From assembly GCF_003850565.1 (NCBI RefSeq), contig NZ_CP027706.1:4526001-4590000 (forward strand): DNA of 64,000 nucleotides. Direction: 5' to 3'. Both the position numbers and the translations under genes were made by a program. The notes beneath the pieces are model-generated. The model was not told where the DNA came from and did not search any database. It worked only from the letters and a program-made list of their open reading frames with translations. This DNA comes from Pseudomonas sessilinigenes. GTDB lineage: Bacteria > Pseudomonadota > Gammaproteobacteria > Pseudomonadales > Pseudomonadaceae. The stretch's first letter is position 1; the number at the start of each line of letters is the position of its first letter. Positions 53,978 to 62,824 of this stretch are shown here, one piece after another.

Positions 53978-53997
53978 CTGTTGCGGTGCGGTGCTGA

Positions 53998-55251
<1,254 letters not shown>

Positions 55252-55348
55252 GGCGGTCCTCAAGGATCGGGGGCAGAAAAGGCAGGCATTCTAACCCAAT
55301 GGGTTTTGGATGGCATATGAAAGGACATCATGTCGCACGCAAAACAGC

Positions 55349-55404
55349 TTCAAGTGACGAGCTGCAAGCGGATCGCTTTTCTCTTGCAGCTTGTCGCTTG
55401 AAGC
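55349..55404 (-). terminator. Long inverted repeat after morA
   Basis: Two 21-base arms (55349-55369 and 55384-55404) that match at 19 positions, starting CTTCAAG, with a 14-base loop. It lies 12 bp after the morA stop codon. On the minus strand it is followed by CTGTTTTG, so it can act as a terminator; it also looks like a mobile REP-type element. Confidence 0.7.
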
Positions 55405-55416
55405 GTGCCGCTGCTT

Positions 55417-58400
55417 CTAGTCGAACATGAACAGGGCGTCGTTGCTGAATTGCGCCTCGAAGCGGTTGGCCGGCATCGGTCGGCCGAACAGGTAGCCCTG
55501 CACTTCGTCGCAGCCGTGCTCGCGCAGGAAGTCCAGCTGTTCGTGGGTTTCCACCCCTTCGGCGATCACCGCCAGGTTCAGGCTGTGGGCCATGGCGATG
55601 ATGGCGCGGGCGATCTGCGCGTCCTGCTCGCCGGACGGCAGGCCGTCGACGAAGGTGCGGTCGATCTTCAGCACGTCGATGGGGAACTGCTTGAGATAGT
55701 TGAGCGACGAGTAGCCGGTACCGAAGTCGTCTACCGCAATGCTCAGGCCCAGGTTCTTCAGGCCATCGAGGATCTGCATGGCCTCGCTGACCTCGCGCAT
55801 CAGGATGCTTTCGGTCAGTTCCAACTCCAGGCATGCCGGCGGCAGGCCGGTGTCCCGGAGAATGGTGGCAATGCGCATGCCCAACTGGCCGTCGGAGAAC
55901 TGCCGGGCGGAAATGTTCACCGAGACCTTCGGCACCCGCACCTTGGCCATGTGCCAGGCCTTGAGCTGGCGACAGGCTTCGCTGATCACCCAGTCGCCGA
56001 CGTCCACCACCAGGCCCAGTTCCTCCAGCACCGGAATGAAGTCTCCCGGCGGCACCAGCCCGCGACGTGGGTGGCGCCAGCGCAACAGCGCCTCGGCACC
56101 GGTCAGGCGCTTGCCATCGCCACTGAACTGCGGCTGGTAATAGAGCACGAATTCCTGCTGCTCCAGGGCGTGGCGCAGGTCGCTTTCCAGTTCCAGGCGC
56201 TCCAGGGCGCTGGCGTTCATGTCCGCCTGGTAGAACTGGAAGTTGTTCTTGCCACGCTCCTTGGCGTGGTACATCGCGGTGTCGGCGTTCTTCATCAGCT
56301 GGCTCAGTTCGTTGCCGTCCTGGGGGCTCAGGGCGATGCCGATACTGGCGGTGACGAAGAACTCCCGGCCTTCGAGAACGAAGGGTTTGACCAGGCTGGC
56401 AAGGATCTGCTCGGCAACATGGATCGCCCGGTTCAGGGCGATTTCCCGGCTCACGCGCGGTTGCAACAGCAGGGTGAACTCGTCGCCGCCCATGCGCGCC
56501 ACGGTGTCGTCATCGTCGACGCACGCGAGCAGGCGGACGGCCATCTCCTTGAGCATGCGGTCGCCGGCGGCGTGGCCCAGGGAGTCGTTGATCGGCTTGA
56601 AGCGATCGAGATCAAGGAACATCAGCACCACCCAGGACTTCTGCCGCTCCGCCGATTGCAGGGCCGTGTGCAGGCGGTCCTGGAACAGCGTGCGGTTGGG
56701 CAGGTGGGTCAGGGCGTCGTAGTAGGCCAGGCGGTGGATCCGCTGTTCGCTGGCCTTGCGCTCGCTGATGTCGCTGAAGAAGCACACGTAGCTGGCCAGG
56801 TCGCCTTCATCATCGAGCACCGCGGTGATCCCGACCCAGGCCGGATAGTGCTCGCCATCGCGGCGCTTGAGCCAGACCTCGCCTTCCCAGGTGCTGTGCT
56901 GGTTCAGCTGCTTGATCACGTAGCGCAGGTGGGCTTCCTGCTGCTCGTCGACGGTGAGCATGTTGGGCAACTGATCCAGCACTTGGGATACCGCATAGCC
57001 GCTGACCCGGCTGAAAGCCTCGTTGGCCTGGACGATGTAGCCGGCCGGATCGGTAATGAGGATCGCCGAGGTCGAGTGCTCGAATACCGTGGCCGCCATG
57101 CGCAGGTCTTTTTCCGCACGACGTTGCTGGCTGATATCGCGGCCGACCCCGAGTACGCCTTCGAAGGCGCCGTGCTCGTCCCAGACCAGTACCAGGCGCA
57201 GCTCGATGGGAATCTTGCGGCCGTCGGCCCGCAGGCAGTCGAACAGGAACAACTGGGTCTGCACCTGGCTGCGCAGTTGTGCCAGTTGCTCGGGCTTGTC
57301 CAGGGCCTTGCTGACCCGGTCCATCAGGGCATAGATGCCGGTCAGCTGGTGCGGGTTGGCGATGGTCGACTGCCAGCCGTTCTGGAACACCCACTCCACG
57401 TCGTAGCCGAGCACCGATTGCACCGAGGGGCTGACGTAGTTCAGCGAAAGCTTGTTGTCGGTGGAGAAGATCACGTCGCTGATGCTTTCGGCGAGCATGC
57501 GGTAGCGCTGCTCGCTGTCGCGCAGGGATTCGCTGGCTTCGATCTGGTCGGTGATGTCCTTGGCCACGCCGATGATCCGCGTCACCTGGTCGTAGCGGTC
57601 CCGGGCCAGGGCCTGTTCACGGATTTCGAAGCGTCGCCACTGGCCGCTACGATGGCGGAAGCGCAGCTGGCATTGCAGCAGTTGGGCGTAGGCCGAGTGC
57701 CGTTGCTCCTGGCGCAGGCGGTGGTAGAGGTCGGCGTCCTCGGGGTTGAGCAGGATCTCCCAGAAGTATTCGCCCATCTGCTGCAGTTCGGCCTTGTTGT
57801 AGCCCAGGGTCTGCCCCAGATGGTGGTTGCTGAAGATCATCCGCTGGCTGATCACATCCTGCACGTACAGGTGGTCAGGCACGGTGCGCACCACGTCCGA
57901 CCAGAAACCCTCGCGCTCGAGCAGTGACAACTCGATCAGCTTGCGGCTGGTGATATCGCTGATGCTGAGGATCACCGCGCCGTAGTCTTCGCTCTGCTCG
58001 GGCAGGCGCATGACCAGCCACAGGTGCTGGTCGTTGCCTTGGGCATCGCCGAGCTTGATCTCCAGCTCCAGCTGTTTCTGCTGGCTGACCAGGGCCTGCA
58101 GCAACTGGTTGCCGATGGCGCTGTTGCTGTCCGGGTGGCCTTCGATCAGCAGTTGCCAGGCCTGTTCGCTGGACTCGACGTTGAGCAGGCGCAGGGCGAC
58201 CTGGTTGACCTCGGTGATCCGCAGTTCCTGGAGCAACTGGCGCCGCTGCTGGGGGTGTTCGCCCTGCCAGCGCTTGAGTTGATCGCTGTTGTGCACATGG
58301 TGTTTTTCCAGCAGCCCCGGAAGACCGGAGATATCCAGGACACAGAGGGCGACACCGGTGCCTTCGAAAATATCCTGGTAACGGCGCCGGCCTTCATGCA

Positions 58401-59265
58401 ACTGGCGCTGGCGCCGGCGCATGTTCAGCAGGGCGATCACCGGCAGCAGGGAAAAGGCCAGGCCCAGCAGGCACTTGCCGATGAAGGCCGGGAGCAGTTG
58501 TTCGATCACCGCTCGCTGGTCGAACAACCCGCGCAGTTGCCAGTCGCTGTTGTTCAGCGGCACCAGCAGCACGCTGCTGGCCATCTCGTCGGGGTCCAGC
58601 ATGCCGGGCGTCGCGGTGCTGTGTTCGTCCCGGGTGATTACCTGGTGGCTCAGGCGATTCTCGATCACCCAGTTCGGCTTGTTGCCTTCTTCGCTCTGGC
58701 GGACCAGCGTCTGGAGGAAGCCTGGGGCCAGCCGCAGGATCCAGTAACCGCGGGTCGAGCCGCTGGCCTGGTGCAGCAGTACATGCACCACCGAGCCATC
58801 GGCCGGGTTGCTGTAGTAAAAGCGCTGGGAGCGGCTGCGTTGTATCAGGTCGGCGAGCCAGAGGGCATCCTGGCTGTCGGTGGCACTGTCGCTGATGATC
58901 TGCCCCCGGGTATCGAGCAGGGCGAAACTGCGCACATCTGGCAGGGAACGCTGGAGTTTTTGCAGCAATTGCTGTTGTTGCTGGCTGTCCTGGGGGGCTT
59001 CGACGATCGGAAGCAGATTGAGGGCGATCTGGGCATTGAGTGCCAGGTTCAGGCTCAAGTGGTCGGCCAGGTCGGCGCTGTAGTCGATGGCATGCTGGCG
59101 TTGGTCCTGGCGGCTCTGTTGCAGTTGGTCGAGCAACTGCCAGAACAGCAGGGCCAGGAGAAGCAGCACCAGCGTCGCCAGTGCGCCTTTGAGTGTGCCT
59201 CGCAAAGGGTAAGCCGGCGCAGTGTTCTTAGCGCGCGCGGGCTGTGGCGAAGTGACGTTGGACAA
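55417..59265 (-). CDS. morA: MorA-like PAS-GGDEF-EAL motility/biofilm regulator
   Basis: 1282-aa inner-membrane cyclic di-GMP enzyme. TM1 lies near residues 26-46 and TM2 near 256-280, with a periplasmic sensor domain between. PAS-type domains follow: one around 295-440 and clear ones near 450-575, 585-715 and 722-840. The GGDEF motif at 926-930 (RMGGDEF) is intact. The usual I-site Arg upstream is not present: the region reads [12 protein letters not shown] is E1058-L1060 (GAEALLRW), with [17 protein letters not shown] downstream, so phosphodiesterase activity is likely. In P. putida and P. aeruginosa, MorA controls flagellar timing and biofilm. Its place next to glyA supports the name. Confidence 0.88.
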   Translation of the reverse strand: MSNVTSPQPARAKNTAPAYPLRGTLKGALATLVLLLLALLFWQLLDQLQQSRQDQRQHAIDYSADLADHLSLNLALNAQIALNLLPIVEAPQDSQQQQQLLQKLQRSLPDVRSFALLDTRGQIISDSATDSQDALWLADLIQRSRSQRFYYSNPADGSVVHVLLHQASGSTRGYWILRLAPGFLQTLVRQSEEGNKPNWVIENRLSHQVITRDEHSTATPGMLDPDEMASSVLLVPLNNSDWQLRGLFDQRAVIEQLLPAFIGKCLLGLAFSLLPVIALLNMRRRQRQLHEGRRRYQDIFEGTGVALCVLDISGLPGLLEKHHVHNSDQLKRWQGEHPQQRRQLLQELRITEVNQVALRLLNVESSEQAWQLLIEGHPDSNSAIGNQLLQALVSQQKQLELEIKLGDAQGNDQHLWLVMRLPEQSEDYGAVILSISDITSRKLIELSLLEREGFWSDVVRTVPDHLYVQDVISQRMIFSNHHLGQTLGYNKAELQQMGEYFWEILLNPEDADLYHRLRQEQRHSAYAQLLQCQLRFRHRSGQWRRFEIREQALARDRYDQVTRIIGVAKDITDQIEASESLRDSEQRYRMLAESISDVIFSTDNKLSLNYVSPSVQSVLGYDVEWVFQNGWQSTIANPHQLTGIYALMDRVSKALDKPEQLAQLRSQVQTQLFLFDCLRADGRKIPIELRLVLVWDEHGAFEGVLGVGRDISQQRRAEKDLRMAATVFEHSTSAILITDPAGYIVQANEAFSRVSGYAVSQVLDQLPNMLTVDEQQEAHLRYVIKQLNQHSTWEGEVWLKRRDGEHYPAWVGITAVLDDEGDLASYVCFFSDISERKASEQRIHRLAYYDALTHLPNRTLFQDRLHTALQSAERQKSWVVLMFLDLDRFKPINDSLGHAAGDRMLKEMAVRLLACVDDDDTVARMGGDEFTLLLQPRVSREIALNRAIHVAEQILASLVKPFVLEGREFFVTASIGIALSPQDGNELSQLMKNADTAMYHAKERGKNNFQFYQADMNASALERLELESDLRHALEQQEFVLYYQPQFSGDGKRLTGAEALLRWRHPRRGLVPPGDFIPVLEELGLVVDVGDWVISEACRQLKAWHMAKVRVPKVSVNISARQFSDGQLGMRIATILRDTGLPPACLELELTESILMREVSEAMQILDGLKNLGLSIAVDDFGTGYSSLNYLKQFPIDVLKIDRTFVDGLPSGEQDAQIARAIIAMAHSLNLAVIAEGVETHEQLDFLREHGCDEVQGYLFGRPMPANRFEAQFSNDALFMFD

Positions 59266-59377
59266 GCTGTGATCCTGCGGTTTGGCTGGACTGGCGCGAC
59301 GTGCACTATAAGCCGGACGCCCGAAGGGCGGCTAGCATGCCTTGAGTTGTGGCAAAGTGCCAGACCCGCCTGGCTGA

Positions 59378-59989
59378 CTACAGCGCCAGGCCGCTATTGA
59401 TCAGGGAATCCGCCAGTCGCGAGAGGATGGCCACCGCGAAGCAGCAGATGACCACCGAGGCCGTGCGGTTGATGGCGTGGGGCGTCAGCCAGGCATGGCC
59501 GCTGCGCTTGATCCGGGCGCCGAACAGCACCCAGGCACACCCCACCGGGATCACCACGGCGGTGAACTGCACGACAAAATGCAGGTAGAGGCCAGGGTCG
59601 GTGAAGGTCTGTACCGGAACGATGAACGAGACCACCAGCAAGCCCTTGGGATTGATCAGGGTCAGCAGGAAGAAGTGCAGCCTGGACACTCGGCCCTCCG
59701 CGGGGGGCGACAGTTTACCGTCGGGCTTGCGCCAGAGCAGGTACGACGTCTTGGCCAGGTAGCAGACCGAGGCGAACTGCACCAGCCTCAGGCACCAGGG
59801 CGCGTTGTCGCCGATATGGCCCAGCAGGTAGCCCCAGAATGAAATCTGCAGCAGGTAGGCCAGGCACTCCAGCAGGCTCAGCGGCCAGGCATGCCTGAAC
59901 CCGCTGAGCACCCCCGAGCGCAACAGCAGTGTATTGGTCGGTCCCGGCATCAACAGCAACAATCCAAGTGCAGGCATGATGTTCAGCAT
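59378..59989 (-). CDS. LysE-family amino-acid exporter
   Basis: 203-aa inner-membrane exporter with about six helices. LLLLMPGPTNTLLLRSGVLS GF (first helix and PGPTN motif) and FFLLTLINPKGLLVVSFIVP (the NPK motif) are family hallmarks. The start at 59989 has GGAG upstream; the GTG at 60010 is less likely. It is the last gene of the halogenase operon, 47 bp after the tRNA-editing gene. LysE exporters are also found in other Pseudomonas antimetabolite clusters, such as the AMB cluster, so it probably expels the amino-acid product. A gap of 112 bp separates it from morA, so morA likely has its own promoter. Confidence 0.88.
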   Translation of the reverse strand: MLNIMPALGLLLLMPGPTNTLLLRSGVLSGFRHAWPLSLLECLAYLLQISFWGYLLGHIGDNAPWCLRLVQFASVCYLAKTSYLLWRKPDGKLSPPAEGRVSRLHFFLLTLINPKGLLVVSFIVPVQTFTDPGLYLHFVVQFTAVVIPVGCAWVLFGARIKRSGHAWLTPHAINRTASVVICCFAVAILSRLADSLINSGLAL

Positions 59990-60036
59990 GCAGGCGGTCT
60001 CCTGAAGCACGCCGGGCCACGATCAACGGGCGATGG

Positions 60037-60675
60037 CTAGTCCACTAGATAGATCTCGACGCGCTCCTTGTGCGCCCCGATGTTGTTGCGCTTGAGGCGA
60101 ATCCGTCCGACTTCGCCGGTCTTGCGCAGGTGCGTGCCGCCGCAAGGCACCTGGGAGAACCCCTCGATGTGCCAGCAGCGGCGCAGGTGTTCGGCATCGG
60201 TGAAGCGGCTTTCGATCGGCAGGTCGGCGGCCACCAATCGCTCGACCTGCTCGAGGATCTCAGGGAAGTACTGGCTGACGTTGTCCTCCATTACAAAGTC
60301 GATGCGAGCCTTGCCCTGGCTGATGTGGGCGCCGACTTTCTCCAGCCCGGGGAATTTCTTGTAGAACAGCTCAAGGACGATCTCGGCGGCGAAGTGCAGG
60401 CGCATCAGGGCATAGCGCCGGGGCCAATCGATCTGCACGTTGACCAGGTCGCCCACGGCGAAGTCCGGCTCGGTCGCCAGGCGATAGACGATCCGGTCGT
60501 CGACCACCGTGGCTTGGGCAACCTCGATCCGGTTGATGGTGCCCCGGTCCGATTCCTGGCCACCGGATTCGGCGAAGAAGATCGTCGGGCTGATCGTGAC
60601 GTCGGCACCTTCGATGCTCAGCACTCGGGCATCCAGGGTCGAAAGATACGGGGTATTCCAGAAGGCACGTTCCAT
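60037..60675 (-). CDS. AlaX-type alanyl-tRNA editing protein
   Basis: 212-aa protein related to the editing domain of alanyl-tRNA synthetase, which hydrolyses mischarged tRNA in trans. It opens MERAFWNTPYLSTLDARVLS, has FAESGGQESDRGTI, and ends with the zinc motif SQVPCGGTHLRKTGEVGRI (Cys and His). The first zinc motif, normally HxxxH, reads HFAAE here, with Glu at the second ligand position. It starts five bases after the thioesterase stop, inside the halogenase operon. Context suggests self-protection from misincorporation of the operon's amino-acid product; a housekeeping Ser-tRNA(Ala) role is the alternative. Confidence 0.9.
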   Translation of the reverse strand: MERAFWNTPYLSTLDARVLSIEGADVTISPTIFFAESGGQESDRGTINRIEVAQATVVDDRIVYRLATEPDFAVGDLVNVQIDWPRRYALMRLHFAAEIVLELFYKKFPGLEKVGAHISQGKARIDFVMEDNVSQYFPEILEQVERLVAADLPIESRFTDAEHLRRCWHIEGFSQVPCGGTHLRKTGEVGRIRLKRNNIGAHKERVEIYLVD

Positions 60676-60680
60676 AGGGC

Positions 60681-61445
60681 TTAGCTGTCTTGCTCTGTGA
60701 GGGTGGTCAGGAGGGTCGCGTAGAAGCGTTGGAAATCTTTTTCGAAGAAAAAATGCCCGCCGGGCAGGCACTGCCCCTGGTAGCGGATGCTGCTATAGCG
60801 CTGCCACTCGTCGAGGCGGTGGGTGTCGATCAACGGGTCGTCCAGGCCATTGAGGGTATACAGCGGTATGGGCAGGGGGCGGATGAACCTGTAGGTCAGC
60901 TGGGCATTGAGTACAAGGTCGGCCTTGAGCTTGACCAGGGCTTGCCGGGCAAACCCGCAGGAGGCGTCCCGGGGCAGGGGGAGCGCGCTTTCGGCACAGA
61001 CGTGCTGCCATAGCTGCTCGTCGTCCATGGCGCCCAGTAGCGGTGAATACCCGGTGTGGGGAGGCATGCGCCCGGACAGCACCAGCCGTGTTGGAAGCTG
61101 GCAGCCACGTTCGACCAGGGCGTGGGCAACATCCAGGGCCAGGCCCGCGCCAAAGCTGTGGCCATAGAAGGCCAGTGGCCGGGTGAATGCCTGCAGCGCT
61201 TCGACGATGGCATCGATGAGGCCGTGGATGCAGGTGGCCGCGGGCTCCTGGATTCGCTCCTCGCGTCCGGGCAGCTTGACCACCCAGGGCGTGATGCCGG
61301 CGTAGCGTAGCGCCTCCAGGCCGTGGAAGGCCGAGCTGCCGCCGCCGCCATAGGGAAAGCACAGCAGTATGTCCTGGCCCTCCCGGCAGGGGGCTGTGGA
61401 CAGTGGGGCGAGCCAGCGCGGCTGGGTGATCGAGGCTGTGGCCAT
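60681..61445 (-). CDS. Type II thioesterase of the NRPS operon
   Basis: 254-aa alpha/beta hydrolase of the type II thioesterase class. The opening LLCFPYGGGGSSAFHGLEAL, VVKLPGREER, the nucleophile FYGHSFGAGLAL (Ser97), GLDDPLID (Asp region) and LPGGHFFFEKD (His) give an intact triad. Such enzymes release acyl or aminoacyl groups from carrier domains. Because no C-terminal thioesterase domain is present in the visible NRPS end, this is the best candidate to free the product. Nine bases separate it from the VOC gene. Confidence 0.92.
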   Translation of the reverse strand: MATASITQPRWLAPLSTAPCREGQDILLCFPYGGGGSSAFHGLEALRYAGITPWVVKLPGREERIQEPAATCIHGLIDAIVEALQAFTRPLAFYGHSFGAGLALDVAHALVERGCQLPTRLVLSGRMPPHTGYSPLLGAMDDEQLWQHVCAESALPLPRDASCGFARQALVKLKADLVLNAQLTYRFIRPLPIPLYTLNGLDDPLIDTHRLDEWQRYSSIRYQGQCLPGGHFFFEKDFQRFYATLLTTLTEQDS

Positions 61446-61454
61446 GGGGGGTTC

Positions 61455-61877
61455 CTATCCGGTGATCTCGAACAGGCCCACCGCCGGATGGAACATGTGC
61501 GAGGTGGTCAGCGAGCGATGCTCCTCGGTCGCGGGGTAGGGAATGGTCATGGCGTTGGTCACCGTCACGCCCCCGATTCCGGCTAGCGAGGCCTGGGTCG
61601 CCGCCAGGTCGTCGACCCTGAAGGCAGCGTGATAGATGCAGGCCTCGACGTTGACCAGCAAGCGGCTGACCACGCTGTCGGGGCGAAAGGGCTCGACGAC
61701 CTCGACGATCTCCCCGGTCGGCGAGCGCAGCTTGGTGATGAGCACGCCGAACTTGTCGATCGGTTGGCGATGGAACAGCACTTCGAACCCCAGGGCCGTG
61801 AAGAATGCGGCTGTCTTCTGCGTGGATCGCGTGGCGTACGCGATGTGGTCGATCCCCAGGTAGGAGTGCTGTTCCAT
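61455..61877 (-). CDS. VOC-superfamily protein, candidate cyclopropane-forming (CmaC-like) enzyme
   Basis: 140-aa protein with two beta-alpha-beta-beta-beta modules of the vicinal oxygen chelate fold, similar in layout to methylmalonyl-CoA epimerase. The likely metal ligands are His11 (GIDHIAYA), Glu59 (EIVEVVEP), His83 (IYHAAFRVDD) and Glu137 (GLFEITG). It sits between a carrier-dependent halogenase and a thioesterase. In coronamic acid synthesis, CmaC is a zinc protein which, as I recall, was assigned to this superfamily and closes a cyclopropane from a gamma-chloro aminoacyl thioester. The same role is inferred here; an epimerase is the alternative. Confidence 0.85.
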   Translation of the reverse strand: MEQHSYLGIDHIAYATRSTQKTAAFFTALGFEVLFHRQPIDKFGVLITKLRSPTGEIVEVVEPFRPDSVVSRLLVNVEACIYHAAFRVDDLAATQASLAGIGGVTVTNAMTIPYPATEEHRSLTTSHMFHPAVGLFEITG

Positions 61878-61886
61878 GGTCGTTCC

Positions 61887-62816
61887 TCAGCTGCAGGCCA
61901 GGGGCTTGAGGTCCAGGCCGCTAAGGCTCTGGCTCGCCACCCGATTCTGTTGGTCGGTGCGAGTACCGGCCACCTGCACCACGCCGAACTTGTCCAGGCG
62001 ATATTCACCACCGAACTCTTTCACGTAGTCGGTGCCGGGATAGACCTTCACCCTCCCGGGCACGTAGCGCGCCACATAGCCGAGGCGGGTCTTGTCCGAT
62101 GTCGAGTTGGGCAGCGAGGAGTGCATCAGCATCGAGCGGAAGATCACGAACTGCCCGGCCTTCATCACGATCGGCACCGCAGCGGCTTCATCCGGCCGCC
62201 AGGATTTGTCCTTTTGCAGGGTGCTGTAGTCATAGCCGTTGAAACCACGTGCGTACTGGCCCTTGACCACGTCCTTGTTGGCGACCGGGTCGAACGTCAT
62301 GCCGATGGATTCGTCGTAGTTCATCTTCTTGTGGGTGCCGGGGATGAACAGCATGCAGCCGTTTTCCTGGGTGGCATCGGTGAAGCCGGTCCAGACGTTG
62401 ATGGCGCCACCGAATGCCTCGTCCTGGGGCCATACCAGCTGGGGTTGTCCCGAGGCATGGCCGAACGTGTCGGCCTGGTGCCAGTCGGTGCCTTCATTGC
62501 CGGGGTACTTGGGAATGAACTCGCTGCGCCAGCAAATCACGTCCGGGCCGAGGATGCTCCGCAGCCGATGGACGATCTCCTTGCGAAACACATGGCGGGT
62601 CAGCAGTTCGACATCCAGGTGGCGATCGTAGTTGGTGATCGCCACGTCCAGGGGGGCGTCATAGGGCGCATGGGTCCGGTTGAACAGTTGCGCCCGGACG
62701 GTCTTGTGCATCTGCATCATTTCTTCAGGCTCGTAGAGCGTGAAAGGGCCGATGAAGCCGTCCCGGTCGAATTGCTGGAGTTCCTGTTCCGTCAACGAAA
62801 AGTCAGTGATGTCCAT
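61887..62816 (-). CDS. SyrB2-type non-haem Fe(II)/2-oxoglutarate halogenase
   Basis: 309-aa enzyme of the PhyH-like dioxygenase fold. In GTDWHQADTFG, His113 and Ala115 replace the usual HxD/E triad, and His232 (STLMHxS-like MLMHSS) is the second His. The missing carboxylate leaves room for chloride, the hallmark of SyrB2 and CmaB. Remembered SyrB2 segments match closely: FIPKYPGNEGTDWHQADTF, GYDYSTLQ, SWRPDEAAAVP and RLGYVARYVP (Arg250 likely binds 2-oxoglutarate). Length equals SyrB2 (310). It should chlorinate an amino acid bound to the NRPS carrier. Eight bases separate it from that gene. Confidence 0.95.
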   Translation of the reverse strand: MDITDFSLTEQELQQFDRDGFIGPFTLYEPEEMMQMHKTVRAQLFNRTHAPYDAPLDVAITNYDRHLDVELLTRHVFRKEIVHRLRSILGPDVICWRSEFIPKYPGNEGTDWHQADTFGHASGQPQLVWPQDEAFGGAINVWTGFTDATQENGCMLFIPGTHKKMNYDESIGMTFDPVANKDVVKGQYARGFNGYDYSTLQKDKSWRPDEAAAVPIVMKAGQFVIFRSMLMHSSLPNSTSDKTRLGYVARYVPGRVKVYPGTDYVKEFGGEYRLDKFGVVQVAGTRTDQQNRVASQSLSGLDLKPLACS

Positions 62817-62824
62817 GTCGGCTC

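Noticed and set aside
55405..57927. 840-residue open frame on the plus strand opposite morA
   Set aside because: Antisense to the PAS-GGDEF-EAL gene; no recognisable domain.
61887..62816. Ectoine-hydroxylase or phytanoyl-CoA hydroxylase
   Set aside because: The fold is shared, but the HxD carboxylate is replaced by Ala and the flanks match SyrB2.
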